Shown here: positions 61,615 to 64,000 of the stretch, piece after piece
Layout of the letters: each line of letters opens with the position of its first letter
Position numbering within the stretch: position 1 is the stretch's first letter
Assembly (NCBI RefSeq): GCF_024347215.1
Contig: NZ_AP025282.1
Span: 3,472,001-3,536,000 of the forward strand
Source: Aliamphritea ceti
Lineage (GTDB): Bacteria; Pseudomonadota; Gammaproteobacteria; Pseudomonadales; Balneatricaceae
Direction of reading: 5' to 3'
Length of the DNA: 64,000 nucleotides
Made by a program: the position numbers and the translations under genes
The notes under the pieces: generated by a model
What the model was told of the DNA's origin: nothing
Database searches by the model: none
The model's input: only the letters and a program-made list of their open reading frames with translations

Positions 61615-63357
61615 TCAGACAGTGGCAATCAGAGGTTGCTTAAACTTTTCACATTCGCGGAAAACATGCTGCTGACAATTTTCGCAAGTGGTTTGATTCA
61701 GCTCCGGAAAAATACTGCTGATCGCGGCAGACTTATTAGCAAAGAAACGGTCTTCACCAATATCTTCAACCAAACCTAATTTAGCGGCATTTTCCATTAC
61801 CCCTGGCTTCATGCCAAAGAAATACAAGCCACCACCTTTTGCCCGTAATTTTCCATCCAGAGATACCAGCAGATCAACACCGCTCATATCTATAAAGTTA
61901 ATCCCCAGACAAATTATCAGGATTCGTTCCACGCCCTGCTGAGCTGCGATTTGCTCAATGCGGTTTTGGATATGATTGACGGATCCAAAATAAATCGACA
62001 TCTCTACCCGCAACACTTTGAGCTGTGGGCACTGCTCACCTTTGCCACTGCACGCCTCAACAAAGCGGCGCTGATCTGTATTTAGTGACATCTCGGTAAT
62101 TTCTGGAGTGGAAGTCTTCGCCAGGAAGAGCACCAAAGATAATAAAACCCCCAGATAAATAGCGAACTCAAGTTCCAGAAATAAGGTAGATACAAAAGTT
62201 ATACAGAGTACCGATGCTTCTGGCCTGCTGGCAGCAATAATCTTCTTTATATGGTGAAAATCCACCAGATTATAAGCCACCATCATAATCACGCCGCCCA
62301 TTGCCGCTACCGGCAAATACGCAGTCAGGGGTGCTACTAGTAACACGATAAGCATCAGTAGAATTGCAGCAAATATAGCTGACAGCGGTGATTTAGCACC
62401 CGCGGAATAGTTCACACCTGAGCGGGTAAAAGATCCTGATCCCGCATAACAGGAAAAGAAACTGCCAACGATATTAGAAAGCCCCTGACCGAGAAACTCC
62501 TGGTTAGGATAAATACGTTGCTGAGATTTGATGGCGATTGCACGACTAATAGATACCGCTTCAATTAGCCCCAACAATGCAATTGCGAAAGCCTCTGGTG
62601 CTAATACACGAATGGTATCCAGCGACAGGTCCGGAAGTGATACTGGCGGTAAACTGGTAGGAATCGCACCCACTAGCAGAATTCCATAACCGTCACCAAA
62701 TGCCAGCGCTACAAGACTGCCAAAGACCATAGCAACCAGTAAGTTTGGAACTTTAGGGATATAACGCTTGATGCCAACCGCCATTAATAGCGTCAGCATA
62801 CCGACACAGAAAATCGCCCAGTTAAGCTGATCTAAATGCCCCAGCATTACCATCCAGCTTTCAGAAAAGGACAGGCCCTTCTCTGCGGGAATACCGGTAA
62901 TGTGCTTAACCTGGCTGGTGGCAATAAGAATCGCAGCTCCGGCGGTAAAGCCTATAACTACCGTATGAGATACAAAATCCACCAGTTTGCCTAAACGGGC
63001 CAGACCAAATGCCAGCTGGAAAATACCTGCGAGCAATGTCAGCGTCAGTGCCATTGAGATAAATTCAGGGCTCCCCGGCTGTGCATGACCACTGACCGCA
63101 GCAAACACGACAATAGATATAGCCGTCGTCGGACCAGATATTAAATGCTTTGAAGAGCCAAATAATGCCGCAATGATTGGCGTTACCATCGCTGTATATA
63201 AGCCATATTCAGGCGGTAAACCTGCAATAGTAGCGAACGCCACACCTTGTGGCAGAACAATAATCGCCCCTGTGATACCTGCTATAAAGTCAGCTTTAAC
63301 ATCTTGAAATGTTAAGCATTTCAGCCACACCAAAAAAGGGAAAAGACTATTTTTCAT
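61615..63357 (-). CDS. SulP-family inorganic anion transporter with STAS domain
   Basis: The protein has 580 residues. The first 420 contain about a dozen membrane segments with the SulP signatures GITGAIIVLPQGVAFATIAGLPPEYGLY, SGPTTAISIVVFA and GSFFSCYAGSGSFTRSGVN. The STAS domain occupies about 440-545 (RVEMSIYFGSVNHIQNRIEQI and ILICLGINFIDMSGVDLL). A Cys-rich tail follows (CENCQQHVFRECEKF), which is less common and might be regulatory or redox-active. Known members carry sulfate, bicarbonate or similar anions with H+ or Na+. The ion is not readable here. Confidence 0.9.
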   Translation of the reverse strand: MKNSLFPFLVWLKCLTFQDVKADFIAGITGAIIVLPQGVAFATIAGLPPEYGLYTAMVTPIIAALFGSSKHLISGPTTAISIVVFAAVSGHAQPGSPEFISMALTLTLLAGIFQLAFGLARLGKLVDFVSHTVVIGFTAGAAILIATSQVKHITGIPAEKGLSFSESWMVMLGHLDQLNWAIFCVGMLTLLMAVGIKRYIPKVPNLLVAMVFGSLVALAFGDGYGILLVGAIPTSLPPVSLPDLSLDTIRVLAPEAFAIALLGLIEAVSISRAIAIKSQQRIYPNQEFLGQGLSNIVGSFFSCYAGSGSFTRSGVNYSAGAKSPLSAIFAAILLMLIVLLVAPLTAYLPVAAMGGVIMMVAYNLVDFHHIKKIIAASRPEASVLCITFVSTLFLELEFAIYLGVLLSLVLFLAKTSTPEITEMSLNTDQRRFVEACSGKGEQCPQLKVLRVEMSIYFGSVNHIQNRIEQIAAQQGVERILIICLGINFIDMSGVDLLVSLDGKLRAKGGGLYFFGMKPGVMENAAKLGLVEDIGEDRFFANKSAAISSIFPELNQTTCENCQQHVFRECEKFKQPLIATV

Positions 63358-63656
63358 GGAGTCTCCGGGAGTTACTCAAATCAATACAATCAGAAAAAGA
63401 GCAGCTGTACGGACACAGTGCTCTGATAAAAAAACTCAGTCATTACCTAAACCTGATTCGAGATGACAGGACGTCATACAGGGCATGATTTAGCAGCTTG
63501 GATATATGCATGATTACAGAACTGCAATTCAGGCGCGTCAGCCGGTGGGCATTTTATAACCAATTATCGGGTTAATCTATATCCATACGGATAGTAAGGA
63601 AAAAATCTGAAGATATTTTTTGTCCTGTGTCATTAAAAATACTAAAGAACAGGCAA
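63358..63656. other. Intergenic region
   Basis: About 300 bases between the SulP gene and the terminator of the small protein gene. It holds the SulP promoter side on the minus strand. No gene or motif is evident. Confidence 0.4.
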
Positions 63657-63657
63657 A

Positions 63658-63682
63658 AAAAAAGCCGCATAAATGCGGCCCA
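63658..63682 (-). terminator. Rho-independent terminator of the last gene
   Basis: On the minus strand GGCCGCATTTATGCGGCTT has a 6-base GC-rich stem and is followed by nine T. It lies about 30 bases past the stop of the small protein gene. Confidence 0.8.
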
Positions 63683-63712
63683 AACGTGAGATCACTATGA
63701 AACGGGTAAAGC

Positions 63713-63988
63713 TTAGTTAACCTTAATCGGGTTAGCCTGTTCTTCGTCGCGCTGCTCCATTGAAGCGGCTGCCATTTTACGGCCAAAAATTTCCATCACA
63801 TCCAGATTAGCATCTGGGTTCTCACTGGCTTCATCCATCGCTTCAACCATTGCCTTAACGGTTGGCAGGGTTTTCTCAACCAGCTGAGTAATATAAAACT
63901 CAGTCGTAGTACCAGTGTATTTCTGGTAACGGGTAAACAATTCTAAGGTTTCTGCTGCTAATTCAATCTGAACTGTCTTAGTGGACAT
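63713..63988 (-). CDS. Small protein, possibly ribbon-helix-helix, unknown function
   Basis: The protein has 91 residues. The first 50 residues (a beta-like KTVQIELAAETLELFTRYQKYTGTTTEFYITQLVEKTL) have the strand-helix-helix look of a ribbon-helix-helix DNA-binding unit. The rest is an acidic tail with DVMEIFGRKMAAASMEQRDEEQ. I do not recognise a named family. The ATG is preceded by AGGAG, and a terminator follows. No antitoxin or toxin partner is visible within the window. The upstream neighbour lies beyond the right edge. Confidence 0.55.
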   Translation of the reverse strand: MSTKTVQIELAAETLELFTRYQKYTGTTTEFYITQLVEKTLPTVKAMVEAMDEASENPDANLDVMEIFGRKMAAASMEQRDEEQANPIKVN

Positions 63989-64000
63989 GATAACTCCTGA

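Overview
The window looks like a piece of the chromosome of a marine, facultatively denitrifying gammaproteobacterium, probably Oceanospirillales-like (Neptunomonas/Amphritea/Marinobacterium type). This is inferred from protein resemblance and gene content: type II secretion, nos denitrification genes, methyl-accepting chemotaxis proteins, beta-alanine/omega-amino-acid catabolism and a DddP-like M24 protein. Moderate GC and dense, often overlapping operons fit this. I see no phage, IS element or CRISPR array. The only clearly atypical composition is the AT-rich stretch at about 7.2-10.2 kb.

Layout. 1-5.8 kb: the distal half of a type II secretion operon (gspF partial, then gspG-H-I-J-K-L-M-N). 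6.1-7.2 kb: a MarR regulator with a clear promoter and palindromic operator, and a DUF2937 membrane protein. 7.5-9.8 kb: an AT-rich two-gene unit (sulfatase-like membrane enzyme plus a small membrane protein). 10.2-15.3 kb: housekeeping genes on the minus strand (SlyB/Pcp-like lipoprotein, ABC exporter, YdcH, BolA, DUF3422, a small acidic protein). 15.4-21.8 kb: an unrecognised gene convergent with a three-gene SMC operon of the Wadjet/Mks type (jetA-jetB-jetC) that has no jetD next to it. 22-24.8 kb: ycaO, then two tRNA-Asn and four tRNA-Pro genes in tandem, followed by a broken tRNA-Pro 3' end. 25-32.5 kb: M18 aminopeptidase, an FKBP lipoprotein, the Prc/Tsp protease, an anchored coiled-coil protein, and rpsA. 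The end of rpsA and its terminator are repeated in tandem (three terminators in a row). 32.5-38.2 kb: YcaQ-type glycosylase, YdcZ-type transporter, malate dehydrogenase with a C-terminal tail, LysR regulator and the M24/DddP-like protein.

38.3-44.8 kb is a catabolic block: RutR-like TetR regulator, (methyl)malonate-semialdehyde dehydrogenase, omega-amino acid:pyruvate aminotransferase, a divergent LysR regulator and a PuuC-like aldehyde dehydrogenase. Together the aminotransferase and the CoA-acylating dehydrogenase would take beta-alanine through malonate semialdehyde to acetyl-CoA. 45.4-49.7 kb: two chemoreceptors with long AT-rich upstream regions. 49.9-52.2 kb: a pirin-like protein that has lost its metal ligands, and another aldehyde dehydrogenase. 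52.3-60.5 kb: a complete nitrous oxide reductase operon, cusF-like-nosR-nosZ-nosD-nosF-nosY-nosL, headed by a copper-binding protein and preceded by two FNR-type palindromes. 60.9-64 kb: a glutathione S-transferase, a SulP anion transporter and a small possible ribbon-helix-helix protein.

The observations most worth following up are the tandem rpsA-tail/terminator array, the jetABC operon without jetD, the interrupted tRNA-Pro remnant, the DddP-like M24 enzyme with conserved metal-ligand spacing but one altered catalytic position, and the CusF-headed nos operon. None of these alone shows a new system. The SMC operon with its unidentified convergent neighbour is the best candidate.
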